Of a DNA stretch of 45,025 bases, positions 7,238-17,206 are shown piece after piece. Positions within the stretch are counted from its first letter, which is position 1. Each line of letters begins with the position of its first letter. Source of the stretch: an uncultured bacterium (GTDB lineage Bacteria > Bacillota_I > Bacilli_A > RFN20 > CAG-826); assembly GCA_949297305.1 (NCBI GenBank), contig CASFSG010000064.1, forward strand, positions 1 to 45,025. The letters run 5' to 3'. A program made the position numbers and the translations under genes. The notes under the pieces are model-generated. The model saw only the letters and a program-made list of their open reading frames with translations, was not told the DNA's origin and did no database searches.

Positions 7238-9838
7238 TTAATCATTGATACCAATAAAGGTCGTTTCTTCTGGTTCGCTCGTCGTCTTTTTTGCTTTGAC
7301 TTTGCGAACTTTTTGACGTTTAGGCATATAAGTCATCATTTTATTAATCATCTTTTCATAGATGTTACTAATTGGTGCGAATAAAGTTAAGGTTAAAATC
7401 GTCACCAAGACGATACCTAATAAACTCGCCCCAAAGATTATCGCAAAATCAAATGGTCCAAAACCAAAATAGGAAATTGTCACAAATGCTGATAAAGACG
7501 CAAAGACTAAAAGTGCACTAGCGACCTTATTAGTAGCGTCTTTAACAAAGAATTCCTTGTCATCTAGCGATAAACTCTTATGAGCGTCAACTTTTAATTC
7601 TTTATCTTTATTCATTACTAGCATACTCATTAATAATCCCACGATGGTAACAAGTAGCATAGCGATGCCGGTTGTTGGCATCGTAACAATGCGGGTTAAC
7701 GAGAAGAAACCAATGGTGATTAATACCGCAATTGAGGTAGTTGTCAAGGTTGCTAAAGCCAAAGATGAACGATATCTTAAAGCGTAATAAATTGTCATTA
7801 TTACGACGCTGATCGCACAGGCTAAAGCAATATAACCATTATTAGGACCGGGGATAGTCGGTTCTACTTGACGAGATGTTGCGTATTCTTCGATGACGCC
7901 TTCATTAACACTCATTGCGCCATTGAAGGCTTCTTCTAGTGACATAACTTCAATAGGCGTATCATTTTCATCTAAATAAGCATAGGTTAAATCATCGCCA
8001 TAGGAACCACTTAATGAGGTGACAAAGTAATCATACTCGATAGTAATTTGTAAATCGTAATCATCGTAAGAACGTTCGTTATGTTTAACATCGAGGTATT
8101 CGATTACTTCGCCATCAACTAAAACGCGCGGTAAAACATTTTCTTCAAAAGATGCTAAATCGCTCGTTGATGGAGTTGGAAGTGTCTCGCTGCTAATTAA
8201 AACGAAAACTTGCGTTTCAGTCGCATTATATGAACTAGAATTATAAATATTGCCATTATTTAAAACGCCAAATGTCGTAATGCCTACAATACTAGCGAGC
8301 ATTAAGACTCCACTAACAATTGCGATTGCTTTTGAACGTTTAAAGAAATTGCGTTCGCTAAAGGGAGCTTTATATTCACTTTTTTCATCTTTAGTCAAAT
8401 CGGGTACCAATTTTTCATCGATATAGAAATAATTGTATTTATTTTGAACATTATTAGCATTGGCCAATAAATACATCATTATTTTATAAACAATTAAATT
8501 GATCAATAAGAAGAAAATTGCCCCAAAGAAGAGAATAACTCCAGCGCTCATTAAAGCACTACCACCAAGGAAATAAATTAATAATCCTAAAACTGCTAAA
8601 GCTACGCTAACATCAATTGTAGGCATCGTCATCTTTTTTGCAGCTTCTTGGTGTGCTTTTTTAATTGCGCGTCCTTTATACACTTCTTCCTTGAAGCGTT
8701 GACCATAAATAATTGTTGTACTTAAAGAAGCAATGTAAATAGTCGCTATCGCTACTAATGCTCCGATATTAAAAGTTGAACCTAAAGAAATGAAGACAAC
8801 CATCGTTAGGAATATTGTCAAAGCGTGCGTTGATATCATTCCAAAAGCCATCAAGCGATAGAAAGCAAATAAAATAATTGAAACGATAATATAAGCAACT
8901 AGAGTCGCCATTAATGTTAAAGATAAAGCGACAGTTCTTTCTGCACCACTATTAATTAGATTATCGACAGTGGCGGCGATTGGTTCTTCATATAATAATG
9001 TTACTTCATATTCATATTGGGAAGCGTTAAAGAAATTTGTGACGCGAATCGCCAAATTATTTGCTTCTTCAATGCGCGTAACATCATAATTGCCTTCCTC
9101 ATCGGCATATCCGCATAAGTACATTATCTCAGTTTCAGGTTCATCGCTATTTGGATACCAAATATTTTCATGATTAAAACTTGCGATAATTTTATTGGCG
9201 GTATATTGGTCTTCTTGCGCTTTGGCGTAGTCATCACCTTCTACCCAGTTTGCCCATAAATATACATCGGGAATTGCTTCTTCTTCTTCAGTAGATTCCT
9301 CAGCGCTTTCATCTTCGTTACCGCCTTCTTGGTTGAAGGTTTCTAATAGAGTATTAACGCGACTAGGATCGCTAACTGGGATAATTACATAAGGAACATA
9401 ACCTTCATAAACGATATAAGCTTCACTACCAACAAATATTTGATCTTGGCTTAAACGAGTTTCTTCGTTTTCGGTAGCTAAAGAGAAATCACCACCAGAG
9501 AACCCTAAGTATTGTTCAATATTTGCTCGTACAGTTGCATTAGGAATTGTCGCGAAAGAAACTTCAACCATATCGTTGCCTAAGGCCTTAACCTCATAAG
9601 CATCGACATCATAAATTTCCAAACGGCGGGTCATCTCTTCTGCTACTTCCTTAGCAGCGTTATGATCATTGGCGAGATCGCTAGAGGTATTTTCCCAATC
9701 GCTAAGTTGATAAGTAACTTGATAGCCATTGGAATAAGTCATGTCGCTACTAAGCATAGAAATAACTGGCACGAAAGATAAACCAATTCCTGTCAAAATG
9801 GCAATTGACATAATTAAGTAAGCTATAAATCGTCGCAT
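7238..9838 (-). CDS. secDF: Divergent SecDF-like protein-export membrane protein
   Basis: An 866-residue SecD-SecF fusion by topology: TM1 at 5-27, a large extracellular domain (28-300), five TMs (about 300-460), a second TM at 503-525, a second external domain (530-665), then five TMs (about 668-825) and a basic tail. SecD-like pieces remain, such as RFKEEV at 381-386 and TIDV at 407-410. The proton-relay motifs of the family do not: the position of VDAN reads LSTT (372-375), the SecF HD is IA (703-704), and the SecF ND is SM (738-739). An acidic insert sits near 174-188. Position between ruvB and recJ is the standard secDF locus. Start 9838 has AGGA 10 bases upstream. A partly degenerate or proton-independent SecDF is my best call. 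Confidence 0.82.
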   Translation of the reverse strand: MRRFIAYLIMSIAILTGIGLSFVPVISMLSSDMTYSNGYQVTYQLSDWENTSSDLANDHNAAKEVAEEMTRRLEIYDVDAYEVKALGNDMVEVSFATIPNATVRANIEQYLGFSGGDFSLATENEETRLSQDQIFVGSEAYIVYEGYVPYVIIPVSDPSRVNTLLETFNQEGGNEDESAEESTEEEEAIPDVYLWANWVEGDDYAKAQEDQYTANKIIASFNHENIWYPNSDEPETEIMYLCGYADEEGNYDVTRIEEANNLAIRVTNFFNASQYEYEVTLLYEEPIAATVDNLINSGAERTVALSLTLMATLVAYIIVSIILFAFYRLMAFGMISTHALTIFLTMVVFISLGSTFNIGALVAIATIYIASLSTTIIYGQRFKEEVYKGRAIKKAHQEAAKKMTMPTIDVSVALAVLGLLIYFLGGSALMSAGVILFFGAIFFLLINLIVYKIMMYLLANANNVQNKYNYFYIDEKLVPDLTKDEKSEYKAPFSERNFFKRSKAIAIVSGVLMLASIVGITTFGVLNNGNIYNSSSYNATETQVFVLISSETLPTPSTSDLASFEENVLPRVLVDGEVIEYLDVKHNERSYDDYDLQITIEYDYFVTSLSGSYGDDLTYAYLDENDTPIEVMSLEEAFNGAMSVNEGVIEEYATSRQVEPTIPGPNNGYIALACAISVVIMTIYYALRYRSSLALATLTTTSIAVLITIGFFSLTRIVTMPTTGIAMLLVTIVGLLMSMLVMNKDKELKVDAHKSLSLDDKEFFVKDATNKVASALLVFASLSAFVTISYFGFGPFDFAIIFGASLLGIVLVTILTLTLFAPISNIYEKMINKMMTYMPKRQKVRKVKAKKTTSEPEETTFIGIND

Positions 9839-9880
9839 ATTTTTATTTTCCTATCTATTTTTTTCTATTTTTATCCATCA

Positions 9881-9903
9881 AAAAGCAATTTGCATTTGCT
9901 TTT
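9881..9903 (-). terminator. Probable weak terminator between ruvB and secDF
   Basis: On the minus strand the 8-bp stem AAAAGCAA / TTGCTTTT has a 7-base loop and a short T run. It would reduce or end read-through from the ruvAB transcript into secDF. Confidence 0.55.
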
Positions 9904-9933
9904 AAATGATATTACTTTCTGAATATTTTTACA

Positions 9934-9955
9934 ATAATATTTTATAAAATATTAT
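9934..9955. repeat. Perfect 22-bp AT-only palindrome
   Basis: ATAATATTTTA is followed directly by its reverse complement TAAAATATTAT. It lies three bases past the ruvB stop codon. Loopless palindromes can be operator-like sites or cruciforms, but the all-AT composition means chance cannot be excluded. Confidence 0.5.
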
Positions 9956-9958
9956 CTA

Positions 9959-10969
9959 TTAGTACTTGAAAAGTGGGTCAAGATGATATTTTTCTAAATG
10001 TTGATAAGCCTTCTCGGTAAGCATTCTTCCTCGTGGTGTGCGATTAATAAAACCAATCTGTAAAAGATAAGGTTCATAGACGTCTTCCAAATTCATAATT
10101 TCTTCCCCAATGCTCGAAGCAAGAGTCTCTAAACCGACTGGTCCGCCATGAAATCTCTCCATAATCGCCTTTAAATATTTAATATCGACATCATCTAGTC
10201 CGATATCATCAACCTTTAATGCCTTTAAGGCTTTAATTGCATCATCAACATCAATTTGATCTTTCTTTTCATAATTAGCGAAATCTCTCACCCGACGAAA
10301 TAAACGATTAGCGATTCGCGGCGTTCCCCGACTTCTTGCTGCGATGAGTTCAGTCGCATCTTCATTTGTCGGAGTTTTATAGACTCTTGATGTGCGACGA
10401 AGAATTTGTTTAATCTCTTCGTTTGTATAATAGTTCATTTTATTTGTGATACCAAAGCGCGCGCGTAAAGGTGAAGATAAATCGCCAGGACGCGTCGTTG
10501 CACCAATTAAAGTAAAGGGTGGTAAATCGAGATTTAAAGACGAACTAGTTCCACTTCGATTGATAATAATTGATAATTTAAAATCCTCCATTGCCCCATA
10601 TAAAACTTCTTCAACAACTCTAGGCAAACGATGAATTTCATCGATAAAGAGGATGTCGCCTGGCTCTAAAGTCGATAACAAACTAGCTAAATCGCCAGTC
10701 TTTTCGATAGCTGGTCCATTAATTGATTTAAAATTTGCCCCCATTTCATTAGCGATAACATGGGCCAAAGTAGTTTTACCTAAACCTGGTGGGCCATATA
10801 ATAAGATATGATCTAAAACTTCATTTCGGTGCTTAGCGGCTCCAATGAAGACTTTTAAATTGTTGACAAGTTCTTCTTGTCCTACATATTCTTGAAGATT
10901 TAAAGGTCTTAAAGATATCTCTTCTTTCTCTTCGTCTTTAATTTTTTTTGCATCGAGAATTCTAGCCAT
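9959..10969 (-). CDS. ruvB: Holliday junction branch-migration ATPase RuvB
   Basis: A 336-residue AAA+ motor that forms hexameric rings on DNA with RuvA and drives Holliday junction migration. Walker A is GPPGLGKTT, Walker B LFIDEIHR, sensor 1 GATTRPG, the arginine-finger region ARFG, and sensor 2 GTPRIANRL. The C-terminal winged-helix domain ends with [17 protein letters not shown]. Length is normal. The start overlaps the end of ruvA by 8 bases, implying translational coupling. Confidence 0.98.
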   Translation of the reverse strand: MARILDAKKIKDEEKEEISLRPLNLQEYVGQEELVNNLKVFIGAAKHRNEVLDHILLYGPPGLGKTTLAHVIANEMGANFKSINGPAIEKTGDLASLLSTLEPGDILFIDEIHRLPRVVEEVLYGAMEDFKLSIIINRSGTSSSLNLDLPPFTLIGATTRPGDLSSPLRARFGITNKMNYYTNEEIKQILRRTSRVYKTPTNEDATELIAARSRGTPRIANRLFRRVRDFANYEKKDQIDVDDAIKALKALKVDDIGLDDVDIKYLKAIMERFHGGPVGLETLASSIGEEIMNLEDVYEPYLLQIGFINRTPRGRMLTEKAYQHLEKYHLDPLFKY

Positions 10970-11528
10970 TATTTTTTCTACCTAACCTTTTTAAAGCTTC
11001 TTTTAAAATTAATTCATTCGAGGCATTAGGAATGCTAATTTTTGCTAAAACATCATCGATTTCTTTAACTTTAAAACCGAGATTTTTTAAGGCTTGTCGC
11101 ACTTCATCATATTGTTCGATATTTGCGGATGCACCCTCTTGTAATTCCCCTTTTAAATCTAAGATGATTTGACTAGCAGCTTTCGTTCCGATTCCTGGCA
11201 ATTTCTTTAAATATGAAATATTATTTGAGGCAATCGCTTGAAATAAATCAAAAGCGCTAGTTTTTGACAGAGCGTTCAAAGCGGTTTTTGGTCCGATTCC
11301 TTTAACTTTAATTAATGATTGATAAGCCTTCTTTTCTTCTAGTGAAGAAAAACCAACCAAATACTCCTCATCTTCTTTAATCACTTGGTCAACATATATT
11401 TTCGTTTTGTTGAACAAAGCGAAATCATTAGGTCTAGCGATATAGACTTGATAACCTATATCGTTAACCTCAATGACGAGATAATCTTCTTTAATGAGAG
11501 TTATTGTTCCAAAAAATGAATAATACAT
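10962..11528 (-). CDS. ruvA: Holliday junction DNA-binding protein RuvA
   Basis: A 188-residue protein that binds four-way junctions and loads RuvB. It has an N-terminal OB fold, two helix-hairpin-helix motifs ([10 protein letters not shown] and [10 protein letters not shown]), and a C-terminal domain III (from about residue 145) that contacts RuvB. The start at 11528 has AGGAG five bases upstream. It overlaps ruvB by 8 bases. No ruvC is seen; RuvX and RecU-type resolvases serve other Bacillota. Confidence 0.97.
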   Translation of the reverse strand: MYYSFFGTITLIKEDYLVIEVNDIGYQVYIARPNDFALFNKTKIYVDQVIKEDEEYLVGFSSLEEKKAYQSLIKVKGIGPKTALNALSKTSAFDLFQAIASNNISYLKKLPGIGTKAASQIILDLKGELQEGASANIEQYDEVRQALKNLGFKVKEIDDVLAKISIPNASNELILKEALKRLGRKNNG

Positions 11529-11536
11529 TTTTACTC

Positions 11537-13760
<2,224 letters not shown>

Positions 13761-13766
13761 ACTATT

Positions 13767-13772
13767 ATTATA
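13767..13772 (-). promoter_or_regulatory. Candidate -10 element for a leaderless glycosyltransferase mRNA
   Basis: A perfect TATAAT ends 6 bases before ATG 13760, so the expected +1 is the A of the start codon. No good -35 is visible and the element abuts the preceding terminator, so confidence is limited. Confidence 0.4.
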
Positions 13773-13777
13773 CACTC

Positions 13778-13810
13778 AATAAATAAAATAGCGATTTACA
13801 TCGCTACTTA
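13778..13810 (-). terminator. Terminator of the rplU-prp-rpmA operon
   Basis: On the minus strand TAGCGA, a 6-base loop and TCGCTA form the stem core, flanked by AAGT/TTTT-type pairs and followed by TTTTATTTATT. It begins 2 bases after the rpmA stop codon. Confidence 0.75.
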
Positions 13811-13812
13811 TT

Positions 13813-14094
13813 TTATCGCGCGTAAACAGAAACGCGAGTGCGTCGACGACCAACGCGTTCATATTTAACGACGCCATCAATCAAACTAAACAAAGTGTCA
13901 TCGCCACCAATCTTGGTGTTATGTCCTGCGAGCATTTTGGTACCTCTTTGGCGATAGATAATTGCTCCAGCGTGGCAATATTGACCATCATGGAGTTTAA
14001 TACCTAAACGTTTCGATTCGCTATCGCGACCATTTTTAGTTGAACCAACACCTTTTTTAGAAGCGAATAATTGAATATCTAAGATAAAACGCAT
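13813..14094 (-). CDS. rpmA: 50S ribosomal protein bL27 with cleavable N-terminal extension
   Basis: A 93-residue L27 whose mature N-terminus reaches the peptidyl-transferase centre. The first 11 residues ([11 protein letters not shown]) are the Bacillota-type extension, followed by [14 protein letters not shown], so cleavage is expected between A11 and S12. The adjacent prp gene encodes the protease known to make that cut. The protein is otherwise canonical ([19 protein letters not shown]). It is the third gene of the rplU operon and ends at a terminator. Confidence 0.98.
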   Translation of the reverse strand: MRFILDIQLFASKKGVGSTKNGRDSESKRLGIKLHDGQYCHAGAIIYRQRGTKMLAGHNTKIGGDDTLFSLIDGVVKYERVGRRRTRVSVYAR

Positions 14095-14099
14095 ATTGA

Positions 14100-14390
14100 T
14101 TATTTCCTTTCTATAGAAACATATTCGGGGTATTTTTCTTGAACAGTTTCTATTTGTGTGATGATTGTATGAATGACAATCATATCTTCTTCACTCAGTT
14201 TTCCTTTAATCGATATATAGCCTTCAGCGATTTTGATATCGTAATCACTTTTTAAGGCATTTAAGCCACCGATAGCGATAGCGCTTATTGCTGCGCAAAT
14301 TAAATCCTGACCTTTTTTTGCACTATAGGCGTGACCTTTAATCACTAAATCGATGGAACTATCATCTGATTTAAAAGAAACTTTAATCAT
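14100..14390 (-). CDS. prp: Ribosomal-processing cysteine protease Prp
   Basis: A 96-residue protein of the YsxB/DUF464 family. These cysteine proteases remove the N-terminal extension of L27 in Bacillota. The catalytic pair is visible as H20 in [10 protein letters not shown] and C32 in DLICAAISA. It lies between rplU and rpmA, the diagnostic context, with gaps of 2 and 5 bases. There is no separate Shine-Dalgarno, so translational coupling to rplU is likely. Confidence 0.95.
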   Translation of the reverse strand: MIKVSFKSDDSSIDLVIKGHAYSAKKGQDLICAAISAIAIGGLNALKSDYDIKIAEGYISIKGKLSEEDMIVIHTIITQIETVQEKYPEYVSIERK

Positions 14391-14392
14391 AA

Positions 14393-14704
14393 TTATTTAA
14401 CATCGATGCTTTCGATAGCTAAACAAGTGTAAGGTTGACGATGACCATAAGTGCGGCGATAGTTATTTTTCGCTTTATACTTGTAAATGCGAATTTTTTT
14501 AGCTAAGCCTTGTTTGACAATTTTCGCTTTAACTAAAGCGCCTTTTACATAAGGATTTCCAACACTTAATTTATCGCCACTAACAAGAAGAACTTTATCT
14601 AAAGTAACTTCTTGATCAACTTCGCCATTTAAGCGTTCAACATAAATTTGTTGACCAACTTCAACACGAACTTGTTTACCACCGGTTTCTAAAATAGCGT
14701 ACAT
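14393..14704 (-). CDS. rplU: 50S ribosomal protein bL21
   Basis: A 103-residue L21, starting [11 protein letters not shown] and ending with the [15 protein letters not shown] region typical of the family. I use ATG 14704, which has GAGAGG six bases upstream. The longer frame from 14749 would run through the leader RNA. It is the first gene of the rplU-prp-rpmA operon, controlled by a structured leader. Confidence 0.97.
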   Translation of the reverse strand: MYAILETGGKQVRVEVGQQIYVERLNGEVDQEVTLDKVLLVSGDKLSVGNPYVKGALVKAKIVKQGLAKKIRIYKYKAKNNYRRTYGHRQPYTCLAIESIDVK

Positions 14705-14812
14705 ATATAACCTCTCTTTCTTCACCTGATGACTCGCTATGAAGGCCAATTAATGAAGCATTAATTAGTTAATAACCTTTTCTAGGCGGTTGTAGATGTG
14801 AGGCCTACAACG
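14705..14812 (-). ncRNA. Ribosomal protein L21-type leader (cis-regulatory RNA)
   Basis: The roughly 108-base leader before rplU folds into hairpins: GTTGTAG / CTACAAC (14789-14795 with 14805-14811), ATTAAT / ATTAAT (about 14748-14765), and CTTCA / TGAAG (14720-14744) just upstream of the ribosome binding site. Position and structure fit the L21 leader family of Bacillota, which is thought to mediate autogenous control. I recognise it by context and layout, not by a covariance-model match. Confidence 0.65.
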
Positions 14813-14818
14813 CTATTT

Positions 14819-14846
14819 ATTATAATAAATAACTTACTTAAAGCAA
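14819..14846 (-). promoter_or_regulatory. Sigma-A type promoter of rplU-prp-rpmA
   Basis: On the minus strand TTGCTT (14841-14846), a 16-base spacer and a perfect TATAAT (14819-14824). The start should be near 14812, exactly at the first leader hairpin. Confidence 0.8.
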
Positions 14847-14879
14847 GAAGAAAATATTATGTTCGTTTTTTATCGTGCT

Positions 14880-15560
14880 TTATTGGTGATTGTTAAACTT
14901 ATTATTTTCCAAAAAAGAATAATAAGATAGCGGCGAAATAATGATATGGTCGACCATTTTTAACTGGAATTTTCTCGCTTCGTTTTTGATTGATGTGGTG
15001 AATAATAAATCATCTTCGCTAGGAAGGGCATCATCGAGATGATTATGAATAATGATGAATCGCTTTTCTTCCGCTAGAAGCACTTCTTTGATAATCTTAT
15101 GAGGGCTAATTAAAACGGCGTCTTGAGTACCGACTGCTAATATCTTTTCTTTAGTTATGATGTTTCGTTTATTTAAAATTAATAAAATTAAAGTTTCATG
15201 TTTTTCGCTATTTAAATATTGATAATGTTTAGCAATATCTAAGGAATTATAGTACTTGGGGCAATTTTCTTCTTTTAAAATGCGTTTTGCCAATTCGAAG
15301 GCAACAACTAATTTTAATGTCGTAGCACGCGATAGCCCTTTAAACTTTGTCAATTCTTGATAATCTATTGATGATAGATTTTTTAAGGAAAAATACTCCT
15401 TTAATAGTTCGATAGCGATATCGATAGCGGAATTACCTTTAATCCCACTACCGATTAAAATCGCTAATAATTCATATTCGTTTAATGAGTGAACGCCATG
15501 ATAAATCGCTTTTTCTCGCGGGCGATAAATGAATGGAATATCCTTAATTTTTATTCCCAA
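14880..15560 (-). CDS. radC: RadC/JAB-domain protein
   Basis: A 226-residue member of the RadC (JAMM-like) family, of unclear biochemical role and common in Bacillota. The N-terminal helix-hairpin-helix region has YELLAILIGSG and KFKGLSRATTLKL. The C-terminal metal-binding motif reads HNHLDDALPSEDD, slightly shorter than the usual HNHPSG form. The homologous region begins at KIKDIPF, so I take TTG 15560 as the start. The frame can be extended upstream to 15650, but that sequence is antiphase to a better small gene. The TTG overlaps the last 10 bases of that small gene, implying coupled translation. Confidence 0.85.
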   Translation of the reverse strand: MGIKIKDIPFIYRPREKAIYHGVHSLNEYELLAILIGSGIKGNSAIDIAIELLKEYFSLKNLSSIDYQELTKFKGLSRATTLKLVVAFELAKRILKEENCPKYYNSLDIAKHYQYLNSEKHETLILLILNKRNIITKEKILAVGTQDAVLISPHKIIKEVLLAEEKRFIIIHNHLDDALPSEDDLLFTTSIKNEARKFQLKMVDHIIISPLSYYSFLENNKFNNHQ

Positions 15561-15730
15561 GTAAATTTCCAACCACCCGGAATTGTCGTCGAACCTTCTT
15601 TTGATAAAAAGAGGCGATAAACGATAACAGCAACGACGGCAATCGCACAAATTGCCATAATCGCCGTTAAAGTAATTCCTTCACCAAATTTTATTTCTCT
15701 TTTATCTAATTCGCTTAACTCGTGTTTCAT
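15551..15730 (-). CDS. 59-residue single-pass membrane peptide of unknown function
   Basis: ATG 15730 is preceded by an ideal AAGGAGGT ribosome binding site at 6-base spacing, and the frame ends at TAA 15551. The peptide has a charged N-terminus (residues 1-18, with LSELDKREIKFGEG), a hydrophobic span at about 19-41 (ITLTAIMAI, then AVVAVIVYRLF), and a short tail KEGSTTIPGGWKFTWE. The N-terminus loosely recalls double-glycine leaders of class II bacteriocin-like peptides, but it ends GEG rather than GG. No processing transporter is nearby. It could also be a small membrane regulator. It lies between the greA terminator and radC and overlaps radC by 10 bases. Confidence 0.8.
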   Translation of the reverse strand: MKHELSELDKREIKFGEGITLTAIMAICAIAVVAVIVYRLFLSKEGSTTIPGGWKFTWE

Positions 15731-15781
15731 TTTTTTACCTCCTTGTCTTTTTAATAGGCAAAAATCGATTAAAAAGTTCGC

Positions 15782-15810
15782 AAAAAATAAAAAAGGAGGC
15801 AGTCCTCCTT
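15782..15810 (-). terminator. Rho-independent terminator after greA
   Basis: On the minus strand AAGGAGG, a 4-base loop, CCTCCTT, then TTTTATTTTTT. It is the strongest terminator in the window and insulates greA from the peptide-radC unit. Confidence 0.9.
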
Positions 15811-15835
15811 ATTAATTTGATTAATTTTTATTTTC

Positions 15836-16315
15836 TTAGTCAGGTTGAACTATATCTAAAATTTCTAAATTAAATGGTGAACCTGATTTAACGGTGACAA
15901 CATCGCCAACCCTTTTGCCAAAAAGTGCTTCACCAACAGGTGAAATGTTCGATATTTGTGTTGGCAAGGCAAAAGGATCAGCTTCAACTGAGCCGACAAT
16001 TTTATATGTAAATGTTTTACCATTTTTTAAATTTTTAACAGTGACGGATGAACCAAAACCTACCGATTTAGATATTTTTGAAGCATATTTAACAATTGTT
16101 GCATTTCGCAAAATTTGCTCAATTTCATAAATGCGCGTTTCGACTTCGCCTTGTTTTTCTTTCGATGCTTTATAATCAGCGTTTTCGCTTAAATCTCCTT
16201 GCGAACGGGCTAAAGCGATTGCGCTAGCGACTTCCGGGCGAACGACATTGACTAAATTATTATATTCCGATTCTAATTTTTCTTTACCAGCTTTCGTTAA
16301 GACCATTTTTTCCAT
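15836..16315 (-). CDS. greA: Transcription elongation factor GreA
   Basis: A 159-residue factor that enters the RNA polymerase secondary channel and stimulates cleavage of backtracked RNA. The N-terminal coiled coil carries the acidic tip motif GDLSENADY (D and E ligands), and the C-terminal FKBP-like domain contains the GEALFGKRVGD stretch. Length is normal. It has its own promoter upstream and a terminator downstream. The first ATG (16315) is used; AAAGAGGT lies 12 bases upstream, a longish spacing. Confidence 0.97.
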   Translation of the reverse strand: MEKMVLTKAGKEKLESEYNNLVNVVRPEVASAIALARSQGDLSENADYKASKEKQGEVETRIYEIEQILRNATIVKYASKISKSVGFGSSVTVKNLKNGKTFTYKIVGSVEADPFALPTQISNISPVGEALFGKRVGDVVTVKSGSPFNLEILDIVQPD

Positions 16316-16378
16316 TTTCTAAACGACCTCTTTCTATTTTGCTAAATAGGACGAGCCTATTCCTATTCGGTGATAAAT

Positions 16379-16406
16379 ATGATAGCAAAGAAAACTTTAA
16401 GTGCAA
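16379..16406 (-). promoter_or_regulatory. Sigma-A type promoter of greA
   Basis: On the minus strand TTGCAC (16401-16406), a 16-base spacer, then TATCAT (16379-16384). The expected start is near 16372, giving a leader of about 57 bases. Confidence 0.75.
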
Positions 16407-16424
16407 GCGTTTTTTTAAGAAAAT

Positions 16425-16450
16425 AAAAATAGAAAAACGATACTATTTTT
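16425..16450 (-). terminator. Probable terminator after yrzB
   Basis: The stem AAAAATAG / CTATTTTT has a 10-base loop, followed on the minus strand by ATTTTC. It closes the alaS-ruvX-yrzB operon before the greA promoter. The stem is AT-rich, so confidence is moderate. Confidence 0.5.
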
Positions 16451-16482
16451 TTATACAATAATTTAAAGCGAATTTAAATTGA

Positions 16483-16758
16483 TTATGCCTCTGATTCGTT
16501 TTTATTTTCTTCGAAGAATTTTTCTGCTTCTATGTATTCTTCATCGCTTAAAGCACATAAAGCATTCGTTTCTTCATCGTAGTAAAAAGCTTCAATTTCG
16601 CCATCAGGATTATCGTCAACATACTCAATAAAGACGATATCTTTATCAAATTTATCGCTATGAAATGATTGATAGATTTTTACTTTAATTGGTTGACCAT
16701 TTTCATCTTCTAATTCTAATATTTCATCGCCATCATTTAAGATTTGTTCCTCACTCAT
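16483..16758 (-). CDS. yrzB: DUF1292 family protein (YrzB-like)
   Basis: A 91-residue, strongly acidic cytosolic protein of the DUF1292 family, with the diagnostic pattern of an ELEDENGQ turn, a FIEYVDD strand and LSDEEYIEAEKFF near the end. Its function is unknown. In Bacillota it sits after ruvX in the alaS operon, as here, with an 8-base overlap with ruvX. The IreB-type gene that usually lies between alaS and ruvX is absent. AGAGG lies nine bases before the ATG. Confidence 0.9.
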   Translation of the reverse strand: MSEEQILNDGDEILELEDENGQPIKVKIYQSFHSDKFDKDIVFIEYVDDNPDGEIEAFYYDEETNALCALSDEEYIEAEKFFEENKNESEA

Positions 16759-17206
16759 TATCGTTTTCCTCTCTTTCTTTTAAAATTCTTAATTGATTCA
16801 AATATTGATCTAAGATAATGGATGCACTGATTGAATCGATAATTTCTTTTTTTCTAACATGATTAACATTTAATTCTCTAAGTGCTTGATTTGCGCTGAT
16901 AGATGTAAATCTTTCATCAATTAGATGGATATTTAAATACGGTTTAATTTTTTTTAATTCGCCGATAAATTCTTGGACAAAATTAGACATATCCGAACTT
17001 TCGCCCGATAGATGAAGCGGATTCCCTAGTGCAATATCTTCGATATCAAATTCTTCAATTAATGGTATGATTTCATTTAAGGCATCTAATGTATTACGAT
17101 ATCTAATCTGGCAAGTTTTATATGGATGAGCAGATATTAATAAGGCGTCACTAAAAGCTACACCAATTCTTTTTTTTCCTAAATCAATACCCATGATTTT
17201 TTTCAT
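16751..17206 (-). CDS. ruvX: RuvX/YqgF RNase H-fold nuclease
   Basis: A 151-residue RNase H-like protein of the YqgF family, implicated in 16S rRNA 5'-end processing and proposed as a Holliday junction resolvase. The acidic motifs are GIDLGKKRIGVA at the N-terminus, GNPLHLSGESS in the middle, and DERFTS plus DSISASIIL near the C-terminus. It overlaps alaS by 4 bases (ATGA) and yrzB by 8 bases, giving a tight three-gene operon. Confidence 0.96.
   Translation of the reverse strand: MKKIMGIDLGKKRIGVAFSDALLISAHPYKTCQIRYRNTLDALNEIIPLIEEFDIEDIALGNPLHLSGESSDMSNFVQEFIGELKKIKPYLNIHLIDERFTSISANQALRELNVNHVRKKEIIDSISASIILDQYLNQLRILKEREENDNE

Noticed and set aside
15561-15650. N-terminal extension of RadC in the 15650 frame
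   Set aside because: Cys/Arg-rich sequence unlike RadC, antiphase to a well-supported small gene with an ideal ribosome binding site.
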